From the NCBI GenBank assembly GCA_963806145.1, contig CAWDXD010000027.1, positions 1 to 64,000 on the forward strand: DNA of 64,000 bases, given 5' to 3'. Positions within the stretch are counted from its first letter, which is position 1. Every line of letters starts with the position of its first letter. The position numbers and the translations under genes were made by a program. Source of the DNA: DASXKD01 sp963806145 (GTDB lineage: Bacteria; Actinomycetota; Actinomycetes; Streptosporangiales; Streptosporangiaceae). Below are positions 42,277-50,846 of the stretch, piece by piece. The notes below the pieces were generated by a model. It saw only the letters and a list, made by a program, of their open reading frames with translations, did not search any database and was not told the origin of the DNA.

Positions 42277-43422
42277 TCAGCGGGCCGGCTCGGGAATGCC
42301 CCGGGTCCAGGCACGCTCACCCTGGTAGCCGCGGGCCACCATGGTGACGAACTGGTAGACGGCGTCCTCGTCGGGCGATAGGGGCCCGGGCACGGCGTGC
42401 GGGGAACTGAGCCCGCGCTGCACCGACTGGCACGCCTGCCAGTCCTGCCGGTTGGTGATGTCCCAGAACTCGATCGCATACCGGGGGTCGAACCCGGGCT
42501 GGGCCAGCGACTCGGGGGCGAAGGCCCAGGTGCACTCGATCTTGGTCCGGTTGGACGCCAGCGGGATCATCCGGTGCACCATCACATAGTCGGGGTGCAG
42601 GCTGAGCAGCAGGTTGGGGAAGATGCCGATGTAGATGACCGTGCGCAGCCCGGTCGCGTCCAGCCCGCGCAGCGCGACCCCGGAACTCGTCCCGTCCAGG
42701 GACATGGTGGCCATGCCGTCGCGCAGGTCCATCCAGCCGCCGACCCAGATGCCCGGCGCGGAATAGTTCTCCCCGCTCTTGGGCGGGCTCACCTTGCACA
42801 ACTCCGGGTGGATCGACGGGCAGTGATAGCACTCGTGGTAGTTCTCGGTGAGGATCTTCCAGTTGGCCGCCGCGTCGTAGTCGTGCTGGCCGGCCACCAC
42901 CAGGCGCTCCATCTCGTACGGCGCGATGTGCTCCTCCAGGCTGCCCAGGCAGTCCGCGAGCGGGCCGGCCTTGCCCGACTCGTCCACGAACACCAGGCCG
43001 TGCCACTCGGTGACCGGCAATTCGGCCAGGCCCCACTCGGCGGTCACGAATCCGGGGCGGTTCTTGAACCCCGCGGCCGCCCGAAGGTCGCCGTTCAGCC
43101 CGTAGGTCCAGGCGTGATAGGGGCAGATGATCACCTTGTGCTGGGCGGACGCCCCGCATGGCAGCAGTTCATGGCCCCGGTGACGGCAGGTGTTGGCGAA
43201 CGCGCGGAGAACCCCGTCCTCGGCGCGGGTCAGCAGGACGCCGCCCGTGCCGAGCGACTCGGCACGCATGTCGCCCGGGCTGGCCACCTGGTCACTGCGG
43301 CCGGCATAGACCCAGCCGCCGCCAAACATGTGCTGCTTCTCCCACTCGAACACCGCCTGATCGACGTAGGCGGCCCGGGGCAGCATCCGGCTTTCCCCGA
43401 ACGGCCGCAGGGACTGCGCCAC
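42277..43422 (-). CDS. Rieske non-heme iron oxygenase, betaine/carnitine-oxygenase-like
   Basis: Oxygenase alpha subunit of 381 aa. The Rieske [2Fe-2S] ligands are CRHRGH (about residues 77-82) and CPYHAW (about 98-103). The mononuclear iron site is NWKILTENYHECYHCPSIHPELC, with two histidines and a downstream acidic residue (about 330, in the FWDITNR region). The sequence is nearest the choline monooxygenase / GbcA / CntA branch that acts on quaternary amines, rather than aromatic dioxygenases. No partner reductase gene is in the window. Start GTG 43422 lacks a good ribosome site; ATG at residue 13 is an alternative. Operator E lies 40 bp upstream. Confidence 0.85.
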   Translation of the reverse strand: MAQSLRPFGESRMLPRAAYVDQAVFEWEKQHMFGGGWVYAGRSDQVASPGDMRAESLGTGGVLLTRAEDGVLRAFANTCRHRGHELLPCGASAQHKVIICPYHAWTYGLNGDLRAAAGFKNRPGFVTAEWGLAELPVTEWHGLVFVDESGKAGPLADCLGSLEEHIAPYEMERLVVAGQHDYDAAANWKILTENYHECYHCPSIHPELCKVSPPKSGENYSAPGIWVGGWMDLRDGMATMSLDGTSSGVALRGLDATGLRTVIYIGIFPNLLLSLHPDYVMVHRMIPLASNRTKIECTWAFAPESLAQPGFDPRYAIEFWDITNRQDWQACQSVQRGLSSPHAVPGPLSPDEDAVYQFVTMVARGYQGERAWTRGIPEPAR

Positions 43423-43461
43423 GGCGGCAGGGTCAAGGGGGGCAGGCGGGGCACACCGTTT

Positions 43462-43477
43462 GACTGATCATACAGTC
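43462..43477. promoter_or_regulatory. TetR operator site E (Rieske oxygenase)
   Basis: GACTGATCATACAGTC, the most divergent of the five but keeping the GACTG/CAGTC ends and CA centre. It stands 40 bp before the Rieske start. Confidence 0.6.
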
Positions 43478-43648
43478 AAGCCTAAGCGGCGGGTGGCGGC
43501 GTGTCCAGGCGGCGGCAGCACCTGCCCGGCACGAGCGCGCTGGTGACAGCGGCCGGACGGCGCGTGACCGCGGCAGCAACGATGCCCGGCTGCTGCCGCT
43601 ATCCTGACCGCTGCGTCACCAATGATTGACGTCGTCAGAAGGATCCCT

Positions 43649-45988
43649 GTGCCGTACGCCACACCCCCCGCCGATCTCATCCCGGTTGTCGACGCGCCGC
43701 CGCCGCCGTCGGTCTCGATGGCCCCCGGCGGCAGGTATCTCATGCTCCTCCACTACGCGGCGCACCCGGAAATCGCCATGCTGGCCCGGCCGTACCTGGC
43801 CCTCGCCGGGCTCCGGATCGACCAGCAGCTGCGGGCCAGGCGCCGCCTGCGCCGCGCGGGCAGGCTGTCGGTGCTGCGGATCGCTGACGGGCACGAGTAC
43901 TCTCCCGGCCTGCCCGAGGGAGCGCAGGTCAGCTTCCCCGTGTGGGCGGCCGATGGGAGGCGGTTCGCGTTCACCGTGGACCGCCCCGACGGAGCCGGGC
44001 TGTGGGTCGGGGACGCGGAGACCGGTGCGGTCACCGAGCTGCCCGGGCTGGCCATCTGCGACGTGCTTGGCGGAGAACCCGCCTCGGGCGGCGGTACCGT
44101 GCGCTGGTCCCGCGACGGGCGGTCGCTGCTGGTGCTCGCCTGCCCGCCGGGCAGCCCGGTGCTGCCGGAACCGGCCGCCGAGCCACGGCTCGAGGAGACC
44201 GCGGGGAAGCGGTCACAGCTCGCGACGTACCAGGACCTGCTGCGCACCGGGACCGACGAGGACCGCTTCGAGGTCCTGGCCACCTCGGTCCCGTGCCGGG
44301 TGGACCCGGCCAGCGGGGAGCGCACCGAGCTTGGCCCGCCCGGGCTCTACTACACCCTGCTTGACTCGCCGGACGGGACGCAGCTGCTTGTGCAGCGGCT
44401 GCACCGGCCGTTCTCCTTCCGTGTCCCCTGGGTGTGGTTCGCCCGCTGCACCGAGGTCTGGGACAGCGACGGCCGGCCGCGCGCCGTGATCGCGGATCAG
44501 CCGGTCAGCGACGAGGTGCCCCGCCAGGGCGTGCCCCTCGGCCCCCGTCTCGTCGGCTGGGAGGAGCGCGCTCCGGCCAGCCTGACCTGGGTGGAGGCGC
44601 TGGACGGCGGGGACCCGGTGGCCCCGGCCGAGTTCCGGGACCGGGTGTTCCGGCTCACCGGGCCGTTCGACAAGGCGGCGCAGCAGGTGTTCGATGTGCG
44701 GCACCGATGCCTCGGCTGGTACGACCTCGACGCGCCGGGCCAGGTGCTCATGGTCGAGCACGACCGCGACCGCCGCTGGCTGACCACCTGGTGGTGTGAC
44801 CTGAACGCGACCCGGGAGTCCCGTGCCGTGTTCGACAGGTCGGTGGACGACGCCTACGGCGATCCGGGCTCGCCGTTGCGGGTGACCAATCCGGACGGCT
44901 CACTGACCGTGCTGGCTGACGGGACAGCCATCTATCTGCGCGGGGACGGGGCCACCCCGGCGGGTAAGCGGCCGTTCTTCGACCGTTTCGACCTGGCCAC
45001 CGGCGCGGCCACCCGGCTGCACGAAAGCCCGCAGGGCACGGTCGAGCACGTGCTCGGCTTCACCTCGGCCGCCCGGGACGAGGTGGTTCTCTGGCATGAG
45101 AGCCCGGCCGAGCCGCCGAACCTGCTGGTGGCCGGTCTCGGCGGTTCCGGGTCCAGGCCGCTGACCCGCTGGCCCGATCCGCACCCGCAGCTCACCGGGG
45201 TCACCAAGCGGCTGTTCGCGCATGACCGGGGCGACGGGGTAACCCTGTCCGGGATGCTGTATCTGCCGCCCGGGCACGACCCCGCCGTGCACGGCCGCCT
45301 GCCGCTGGTGATCTGGGCCTACCCCTACGACTTCGGCGGCGCGGACACCGCCGGCCAGATCAGGGCCGACAGCTTCGAGTTCACCCGGGTCACCGCGCTG
45401 GGCCCGGTCGTGTTCACGCTGCGCGGCTACGCGGTGCTGGCCGACGCCACCATGCCGGTGATCGGCGATCCCGAGACGATGAACGACACGTACCTGGAAC
45501 AGGTCACCGGCGCCGCCCTGGCACACATCCGGGCGCTCGACGAAGCCGGGATCATCGACCCGGCCCGGGTTGCCGTAGGCGGGCACAGCTACGGGGGGTT
45601 CATGACGGCGAACCTGCTCGCACACACCACAGCGTTCGCGGCCGGGATCGCCCGTAGCGGCGCCTACAACCGCACCCTGACGCCGTTCGGGTTCCAGACC
45701 GAACGGCGCAACTACTGGGAGGCCGCCGGCGTCTACGACCAGGTTTCGCCGTTCCGGTTCGCGGACCACATCACCGCGCCGCTGCTGCTGGTCCACGGTG
45801 AGCAGGACGGCAACTCGGGGACTTTCCCGATCCAGTCGGAACGGCTGTTCCAGGCGATCCGCGGCAACGGGGGCACCGCGCGGCTGGTGATGCTGCCCCA
45901 CGAGGGCCACGGCTATCTCGCCAGGGAATCGGTCATGCACGTGCTCGCCGAGGAGATCGACTGGCTGCAGCGCTGGCTCGGCCCGTGA
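43649..45988 (+). CDS. S9-family prolyl-oligopeptidase-like serine peptidase
   Basis: Peptidase of about 779 aa. The N-terminal 550 residues form a WD-like propeller (RFAFTVDRPDGAGLWVGD, VRWSRDGRSLLVLA). The C-terminal alpha/beta hydrolase carries the nucleophile in VAVGGHSYGGFMTANLLAH, the acid in LLVHGEQDGNSGTFPIQSERLF and the His in MLPHEGHGYLARES. No signal peptide is seen, so it is probably cytoplasmic. Start GTG 43649 follows AGAAGGA; ATG 43622 is possible but has no ribosome site. Its stop overlaps the start of the GDT1-type gene. It lies next to the Rieske gene but faces away from it and has no TetR site at normal distance other than E. Confidence 0.88.
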   Translation: MPYATPPADLIPVVDAPPPPSVSMAPGGRYLMLLHYAAHPEIAMLARPYLALAGLRIDQQLRARRRLRRAGRLSVLRIADGHEYSPGLPEGAQVSFPVWAADGRRFAFTVDRPDGAGLWVGDAETGAVTELPGLAICDVLGGEPASGGGTVRWSRDGRSLLVLACPPGSPVLPEPAAEPRLEETAGKRSQLATYQDLLRTGTDEDRFEVLATSVPCRVDPASGERTELGPPGLYYTLLDSPDGTQLLVQRLHRPFSFRVPWVWFARCTEVWDSDGRPRAVIADQPVSDEVPRQGVPLGPRLVGWEERAPASLTWVEALDGGDPVAPAEFRDRVFRLTGPFDKAAQQVFDVRHRCLGWYDLDAPGQVLMVEHDRDRRWLTTWWCDLNATRESRAVFDRSVDDAYGDPGSPLRVTNPDGSLTVLADGTAIYLRGDGATPAGKRPFFDRFDLATGAATRLHESPQGTVEHVLGFTSAARDEVVLWHESPAEPPNLLVAGLGGSGSRPLTRWPDPHPQLTGVTKRLFAHDRGDGVTLSGMLYLPPGHDPAVHGRLPLVIWAYPYDFGGADTAGQIRADSFEFTRVTALGPVVFTLRGYAVLADATMPVIGDPETMNDTYLEQVTGAALAHIRALDEAGIIDPARVAVGGHSYGGFMTANLLAHTTAFAAGIARSGAYNRTLTPFGFQTERRNYWEAAGVYDQVSPFRFADHITAPLLLVHGEQDGNSGTFPIQSERLFQAIRGNGGTARLVMLPHEGHGYLARESVMHVLAEEIDWLQRWLGP

Positions 45989-46575
45989 ACCTGGCCACCA
46001 TCGGCGCGGTTTTCGCAGTCATCTTCGTCGGAGAACTGCCTGACAAGACCATGGTCGCCTCGCTGGTGATGTCCACCCGCGGGCACCCCTTCGCGGTCTG
46101 GCTCGGCTCCGCCGGGGCCTTCGCCGTGCACGTGGTGATCGCCACCACCCTGGGAACCGTCGTGTTCCACCTGCTCGCGCCGCAAGCCGTGGATGCCGTG
46201 GTGGCGGTGATCTTCCTGATCGGCGCCGGCCTCGCGGTCGTCGACGCCGTCAGGGAACACCGGCACAAGGATCAGCCCGCGCCGCCGCCGGTGCCGTCCC
46301 GGCCGGGCCGGACCGCGGCTACGGCCTTCGCCGTCATCTTCGCCGCCGAATGGGGCGACCTGACCCAGTTGCTGACCGCCAACCTGGCCGCCCACTACCG
46401 CGATCCGCTGTCGGTCGCGATCGGCGCCATCCTGGCCCTGTGGACGGTCTCCGCGATCGCCGTCACCGGCGGCCGGTGGCTGGGCAGCGTCATCAACGCG
46501 GTCGCCATCCGGATCGGCACCGCGGTGCTGCTCGCCGTGCTCGGCGGGTACACGGCCTGGATCGCCCTGCGCTGA
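45985..46575 (+). CDS. TMEM165/GDT1 family cation transporter
   Basis: Membrane protein of 196 aa with six helices in two repeats. The family's ExGDK/R-type motifs appear as FVGELPDKTMVASLVM (helix 1) and FAAEWGDLTQLLTANLA (helix 4). In the first copy the usual G-D is P-D. Members export Mn2+ or exchange Ca2+/Mn2+ for protons. The two halves are separated by a charged, Pro-rich loop (EHRHKDQPAPPPVPSRPGR). Start GTG 45985 overlaps the peptidase stop (GTGA), so it is translated together with it, though no functional link is obvious. Confidence 0.85.
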   Translation: MNLATIGAVFAVIFVGELPDKTMVASLVMSTRGHPFAVWLGSAGAFAVHVVIATTLGTVVFHLLAPQAVDAVVAVIFLIGAGLAVVDAVREHRHKDQPAPPPVPSRPGRTAATAFAVIFAAEWGDLTQLLTANLAAHYRDPLSVAIGAILALWTVSAIAVTGGRWLGSVINAVAIRIGTAVLLAVLGGYTAWIALR

Positions 46576-46598
46576 CCCGGCCACCCGCGGGCACTGCT

Positions 46599-46623
46599 AC
46601 GAAATCGTCATATACGAAATCGT
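46599..46623. promoter_or_regulatory. Paired ACGAAATCGT direct repeats
   Basis: ACGAAATCGT at 46599-46608 and 46614-46623, 15 bp apart; each copy has inverted ACGA/TCGT ends. They lie in an AT-rich patch 32 bp before the small membrane protein gene and look like an operator or promoter element. Confidence 0.4.
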
Positions 46624-46654
46624 AGAATCTATCCGCTCCTTATGCTTGACCGGC

Positions 46655-46978
46655 ATGAGAGGCCGCCAGCCCAACCCGCGCGGGGAATCGCTCACGCCCC
46701 GCCAGAAGCGGGTGTTCGCCATCGTAGGCGCGCTGCTGATCGTCCTGGCGGCCAGCGCCGGCGCCTGGGCGGCCCTCAGCCCAGGCAGTTACGGGCGGTC
46801 CAGCCACGGGTGCGTCAACGTGGTGGAGCCGAGCAGCACCGGCGGCGCTGTGCTGCACCAGTGCGGCGACGCGGCGCGGGCCATGTGCCGTAGCGCGTTC
46901 GCCCATCACGGCAAGCTGGACCTGCTGACCCGCCCGCAGTGCCGCCTTGCCGGGCTCGGCCCGCGCGGGGCGCCGTGA
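46655..46978 (+). CDS. Small single-helix exported protein
   Basis: A 107-aa protein with a basic N-terminus (MRGRQPNPRGESLTPRQKR), one hydrophobic helix VFAIVGALLIVLAASAGAWAAL, then an outside domain of about 70 residues with four cysteines (HGCVNV, HQCGDA, AMCRSA, PQCRLA). Four cysteines in so short a domain suggest two disulfides. I do not know the family; such proteins are seen in actinobacteria only. Its stop abuts the ArsR stop on the other strand. The ACGAAATCGT pair upstream is probably its control region. Confidence 0.65.
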   Translation: MRGRQPNPRGESLTPRQKRVFAIVGALLIVLAASAGAWAALSPGSYGRSSHGCVNVVEPSSTGGAVLHQCGDAARAMCRSAFAHHGKLDLLTRPQCRLAGLGPRGAP

Positions 46979-47551
46979 TCACGGGCCGGCGCGCGGCACG
47001 ATGAAGCGCGCTATCCGCACCCGCCGGCTCCCGTCCGGCCGGGAATCACGCCGGCGTTGCTCGTACGGTTCGAGGACGCCGCGTAGCGCTGCTGAGATTT
47101 CCGCGAGTTCCCCGGCGGTCAGCCAGTAGTCACCGTTGCCGAGTTCCAGGGTGTCCCGCCACTGCGCCGGCTCGTCGGCCTGGTGCTCGAGGAACTCGGT
47201 GGCCAGGACACGGTTGCGGTCCATGAACACCTCAAGCACCGCGGTCTCGGCAAGCACGGTGTGCTGCGGCACGTCGGAACTCACCTCGATGGAGCGGCCC
47301 GTGGCCTTCCAGGGACGGTCTCTGCCGTCCGCGCGGGCCTGGCCGGCCTCCACGATGCCCCAGCGCTCCAGCGCCTTGAGGTGATAGCTCGTCGCGCTCG
47401 GGGACAGGCCGGTGAGCGAGGCGCACTCGGTCGCGGTCAGTTCGTCGCCGGGAAACAGCGCCTCGATGATGGCCAGCCGCGCCGGGTGCGCGAGCGCCCG
47501 GATCGCCCTGGGGTCCGACAAGACGATCCTGCCGTCCTGCTCCGTTGGCAT
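46979..47551 (-). CDS. ArsR-type winged-helix regulator
   Basis: Regulator of 190 aa: DPRAIRALAHPARLAIIEALFPGDELTATECASLTGLSPSATSYHLKALERWGIVEAG is an ArsR/HTH_20 domain. The C-terminal 100 residues (AETAVLEVFMDRNRVLATEFLEHQADEP) are helical and lack metal-binding Cys/His clusters, so it probably senses an organic ligand. It is divergent from the MFS gene, and the long palindrome between them, 25-65 bp from its ATG (47551), is the likely binding site. Confidence 0.82.
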   Translation of the reverse strand: MPTEQDGRIVLSDPRAIRALAHPARLAIIEALFPGDELTATECASLTGLSPSATSYHLKALERWGIVEAGQARADGRDRPWKATGRSIEVSSDVPQHTVLAETAVLEVFMDRNRVLATEFLEHQADEPAQWRDTLELGNGDYWLTAGELAEISAALRGVLEPYEQRRRDSRPDGSRRVRIARFIVPRAGP

Positions 47552-47575
47552 GCCGTGAGCCTATCGCTGGACACG

Positions 47576-47617
47576 AATGTGTTAAGCAAATACTATTTAG
47601 TATATGCTTAACACATT
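47576..47617. promoter_or_regulatory. Long palindrome covering the MFS start codon
   Basis: Perfect 13-bp arms AATGTGTTAAGCA (47576-47588) and TGCTTAACACATT (47605-47617), with an inner pair ATACT/AGTAT. The ATG of the MFS gene (47604) lies at the edge of the right arm, so bound repressor would cover the start itself. Confidence 0.75.
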
Positions 47618-48878
47618 CCGGCCGCTGGCCCGCAACCGCGACTTCCTGGTTTCCACCGCCGGGCGCTGCGCCTCCCGGTTCGGCGACGAGGTGGCGCTGG
47701 TAGCGCTGACGCTGCGCCTGCAGTCGGCCGGGGCGCGCCCCTACCTGATCGCCGTGCTGCTCGCGGCGGGCCTGGTTCCGATGATCGCGGCGGCCCGGCC
47801 GGCCGGGCAGGTGGCCGATTCGGCGGATTCGCGCCGCGTGCTGGTGACCGCCACGGTGCTGCAGGCCTGCTGCTGCGTCCCGCTGATCTTCACCCGCCAG
47901 GCGGCGGCGATGATCGCCCTGGTCGCGCTGCTCGGTACCGGCGCGGCCTTCTCCCAGGCGACATGGCAGGCACTGATCCCCCGGGTGGCCGGGGAGGAGA
48001 ACATCGGCGCGGCCACGGCAGTCCAGCAGGCCGCGTTCACGTTCAGCACCATCCTCGCGCCCGCCGTCGCCGGGATCCTGTCTGGGGCATTCGGCACCGG
48101 GGTGCCGCTGGCCCTGGACGCGGTCACGTTCGGCGCGATGTCCGTCGCCGCCCTGGCCGTCCGGACCCGGCGCGGCGGAACCGGTGCCGCCGGGCCGCGC
48201 GGCGCGGCCCGGCGGCACGGGACTGCCGGGCCGCGCGGCGCCGCCCGGCCAGAGCGGGCCGGCGCGTGGGCGGCGCTGCGCCGCGACCCGCTGCTGGCAC
48301 CGCTGATCGCAGGCCTGGCCGCGTTCGTGCTGCTCGGCCTGATGGTCAACGTCGTCCAGGTGTTCCTCGTCCGGGAGACAATGCACGCCAGCGCCGCGTG
48401 GTACGGCGGGCTGGAGGCGATCACGATGATCGGCCTGGCCGCTGGCGTGCTGGCCTGCGGACGGATCACCACCGACGCCGGGCGCGCCCGGGCGGTGGCC
48501 GCCGGGGCGGCCCTGATGTCGCTGGCCATGCTGGGCTACGGCACCGCGCCAGCGGTGCTCGCGCTCGTCCCGCTGAGCGTGCTCGCCGGGGTGGGCAACG
48601 GCATGGTGAATGTGTGCGTGGCCACGCTGGTGACGACCCGGACCGAGGAAGGGATGCGCGGCCGCGTGGCGGCGGCGCTCGGGGCAGTCCTCAATGCGGC
48701 CTCGGTGGGCTCGCTCGCGGCCGGTGGCGCCCTGGCAGCGGTGCTGTCACCCCGGCAGGTCTACCTGCTGGCCGGCGCCCTGGGGTGCGCCGTCACCGCG
48801 GTGCTGGCGGCCCGGTTGCGGAACGGCTGGGCACACCGCACCGATATTTCGTTCGCGGCTGAACGGTCCCGCGCCTAA
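47604..48878 (+). CDS. MFS transporter (MFS_3 type)
   Basis: Exporter-type MFS protein of 424 aa with about twelve helices. Conserved parts are FRPLARNRDFLVSTAGRCASRFGDEVALVAL at the N-terminus, QVADSADSRRVL between helices 2 and 3, and EEGMRGRVAAALGAVLNAASVGSLAAG near helix 10. The middle loop (residues 190-215) is a Gly/Ala/Arg-rich repeat (AGPRGAARRHG) that looks expanded. ATG 47604 falls in an AT-rich palindrome and has no ribosome site, which suggests a leaderless message. The divergent ArsR gene is the likely repressor; the exported compound is unknown. Confidence 0.85.
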   Translation: MLNTFRPLARNRDFLVSTAGRCASRFGDEVALVALTLRLQSAGARPYLIAVLLAAGLVPMIAAARPAGQVADSADSRRVLVTATVLQACCCVPLIFTRQAAAMIALVALLGTGAAFSQATWQALIPRVAGEENIGAATAVQQAAFTFSTILAPAVAGILSGAFGTGVPLALDAVTFGAMSVAALAVRTRRGGTGAAGPRGAARRHGTAGPRGAARPERAGAWAALRRDPLLAPLIAGLAAFVLLGLMVNVVQVFLVRETMHASAAWYGGLEAITMIGLAAGVLACGRITTDAGRARAVAAGAALMSLAMLGYGTAPAVLALVPLSVLAGVGNGMVNVCVATLVTTRTEEGMRGRVAAALGAVLNAASVGSLAAGGALAAVLSPRQVYLLAGALGCAVTAVLAARLRNGWAHRTDISFAAERSRA

Positions 48879-48887
48879 TGTCAGCCC

Positions 48888-49836
48888 GTGAGCCATGGGA
48901 ATGCCAGCACGCCGGGCGCTGGCCTGGACCGGCGGGCGCTGGCCGCGGTGTCGGTCACGGTACTGGCCTGGGCGTCGGCGTTCGTGGTGATCAGGGACGC
49001 GGGGCGGTATTTCGAGCCGGGCGCGCTGGCCCTGGGCCGGCTGCTGGCCGGCTCCCTGGTTCTCGGGACGGTCTGGCTGGCCCGCGGCGAGGGCTGGCTA
49101 CCGCGCGCCGCCTGGCCCGGCATCGCGGGCACCGGGGTGCTGTGGTTCGGCGTGTACATGGTGGCGCTCAACTGGGGCGAGCGTCACGTGGACGCGGGCA
49201 CGGCCGCGATGGTGGTCAACATCGGCCCGGTGGTCATCGCGGTGCTGGGCGGCTGGCTGCTGCGGGAGGGCTTTCCGCGCCGCCTGCTGGCCGGGCTGGC
49301 CGTGGCGTTCGCCGGGGCGGTGGTCGTCGGGCTGTCGGAGTCAGGTGGCGGGAGCGCATCGCTGCTCGGTGTGGGCATGTGCCTGCTCGCGGCCGTGTCC
49401 TACGCCACCGCGGTGGTGGGCCAGAAGCCCGCGCTGCGGCACGCGTCCGCGTTGCAGGTCACCACGTTCGGTTGTTTCGCGGGGACGGCTGGCCACGCTG
49501 CCGTTCGCGGGTCAGCTCGCCAGGCAGGCCGCCGCCGCGCCGGTGAGCGCGACGCTCATGGTGGTGTACCTCGGCGTGGTCCCCACCGCACTGGCGTTCA
49601 CCACCTGGGCCTACGCGCTGACCCGGACCACCGCGGGCCGGATGGGCGCGACCACCTACGTCGTGCCTGCCATCGTCGTGCTGATGTCCTGGGCGTTCCT
49701 CGGCCAGACGCCGCGGCCACTGGCTTACCTGGGCGGGGCGCTGTGCCTGGCCGGCGTGGCAGTCTCCCGTGGCCGGGCGCGGGCGGCACCGGCACCGGTG
49801 CTGGAGCCAAGCGCATCGGAACCGGTCACCCGATAG
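48888..49836 (+). pseudogene. EamA-family (DMT) permease, frameshifted near 49480
   Basis: Drug/metabolite-type exporter with ten helices split over two frames. Frame 1, from GTG 48888, gives the first EamA repeat and half of the second (WASAFVVIRDAGRYFEPGALALGRLLAG, AAMVVNIGPVVIAVLGGWLL). Frame 2 supplies the rest (LMVVYLGVVPTALAFTTWAYAL, VVPAIVVLMSWAFLG). The join is near 49475-49490, in TTTCGCGGGGACGGCTGG. The 949-bp span is one base over a multiple of three, so one extra base explains it. Repaired length is about 316 aa, normal for the family. It begins 9 bp after the MFS stop. Confidence 0.78.
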
Positions 49837-50719
49837 CGGCGTCGTCGAGGAACTCTTCGCAGGCAGGCAATTCGCTGTACGGGTCGATCGGGTCATCGTG
49901 CTCGCTGCGCCAGCCGATCCGGCTGATCAGCTCGTAGGCGACGGCGACCCGCCACCAGGCGTCGCCGCTGAGCGCCCTGCCGAGCTCGGCGAGCCGGCCG
50001 ATCCCGTCGGCGGCCAGGCCCCTCGTTCCCGCCCTGGCGAGCCAGTGCCATTCGAAGGCCAGCCTGGCCAGGTCCACGCACCGGTCGCCGACGCCGAGGT
50101 TTTCTGTGTCGACGATGCCGGTGAGACGCCCGGCGCGCACCAGGGTGTTGCCGAGACCCAGGTCGGCATGCACGTAACCGTGGCCCGGCGCGTGCTCCGG
50201 CGAAGACGGGCGGCCGGTCCAGAGCCGCAGCCGCCGGCAGAATCCGGCCGCCGCCGGGCCCATGGCCGCGGCGGTCCGCCACCAGCCGGCGACATCCTCG
50301 AACACCACGGCCGGAACCCAGTACCCCATATCGTTGCGGTGCGGCCCGGGGGGCGCACCGGCCATCCGGGCGATCAGCCCCATCAGGTCGGCGAGCAGCG
50401 CCTCGTCGAGAACCGTGGCCGTGGTGCCCGCCAGGCGCTCCAGCACCCATCCGTAGCTGCGGTCATCCAGCGGGCCGTGGGCGAGGATCCGGGGAACCGG
50501 GATGCCCCGCCCGCGCAGTTCGGGTACCTGGCCCGCCACGTACGGCAGCTTTTCCGGCAGGTCGGGATCGAGGCCCCATTTGACCACGACGGGCGTTCCC
50601 GCGAGATCGGCGTAGTACGTCCGCCCCTGCCCGCCACCGGTCGCCCGGCCTGCGGTGAGCGCAAGGCCGAACCGCTCCCCGAGCAAATCGACCAGTGCCC
50701 GCTCAGTCATATGTGCCAT
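49826..50719 (-). CDS. Aminoglycoside-phosphotransferase-like kinase
   Basis: Kinase-fold protein of 297 aa. The N-lobe is GLALTAGRATGGGQGRTYYADLAGTPVVVKWG (with the ATP-lysine); the C-lobe has the Brenner motif GHGYVHADLGLGNTLV (about residues 192-207) and the metal-binding IVDTENLGVGD. The family contains antibiotic kinases but also many metabolic or unknown kinases, so resistance should not be assumed. Starts ATG 50719 and ATG 50710 are both possible with GGTGGAG upstream. Residues for about 99 codons near the N-terminus lie in a 298-bp segment that is repeated exactly at 55962-56259. Confidence 0.83.
   Translation of the reverse strand: MAHMTERALVDLLGERFGLALTAGRATGGGQGRTYYADLAGTPVVVKWGLDPDLPEKLPYVAGQVPELRGRGIPVPRILAHGPLDDRSYGWVLERLAGTTATVLDEALLADLMGLIARMAGAPPGPHRNDMGYWVPAVVFEDVAGWWRTAAAMGPAAAGFCRRLRLWTGRPSSPEHAPGHGYVHADLGLGNTLVRAGRLTGIVDTENLGVGDRCVDLARLAFEWHWLARAGTRGLAADGIGRLAELGRALSGDAWWRVAVAYELISRIGWRSEHDDPIDPYSELPACEEFLDDAAIG
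50392..50689. repeat. 298-bp perfect direct repeat, copy 1
   Basis: Identical base for base to 55962-56259, offset 5570 bp, same orientation. This copy is inside the intact kinase gene. Identity stops abruptly at both ends. Confidence 0.95.
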
Positions 50720-50846
50720 TCACTCCACCGGGCGGCGGAACCGCCGCCCGGTGGCAGGACGGACGGCCGCCACTTCGGGCATGTTTGACCCGTGCTGTCC
50801 CGCAACGGGACACTCCTCTCGTTGGCCAGCCGGAAGGGGAGCACCG

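Noticed and set aside
49826..50719. Antibiotic-resistance gene
   Set aside because: The kinase fold and Brenner motif are shared by many non-resistance kinases; nothing in the sequence identifies an antibiotic substrate.
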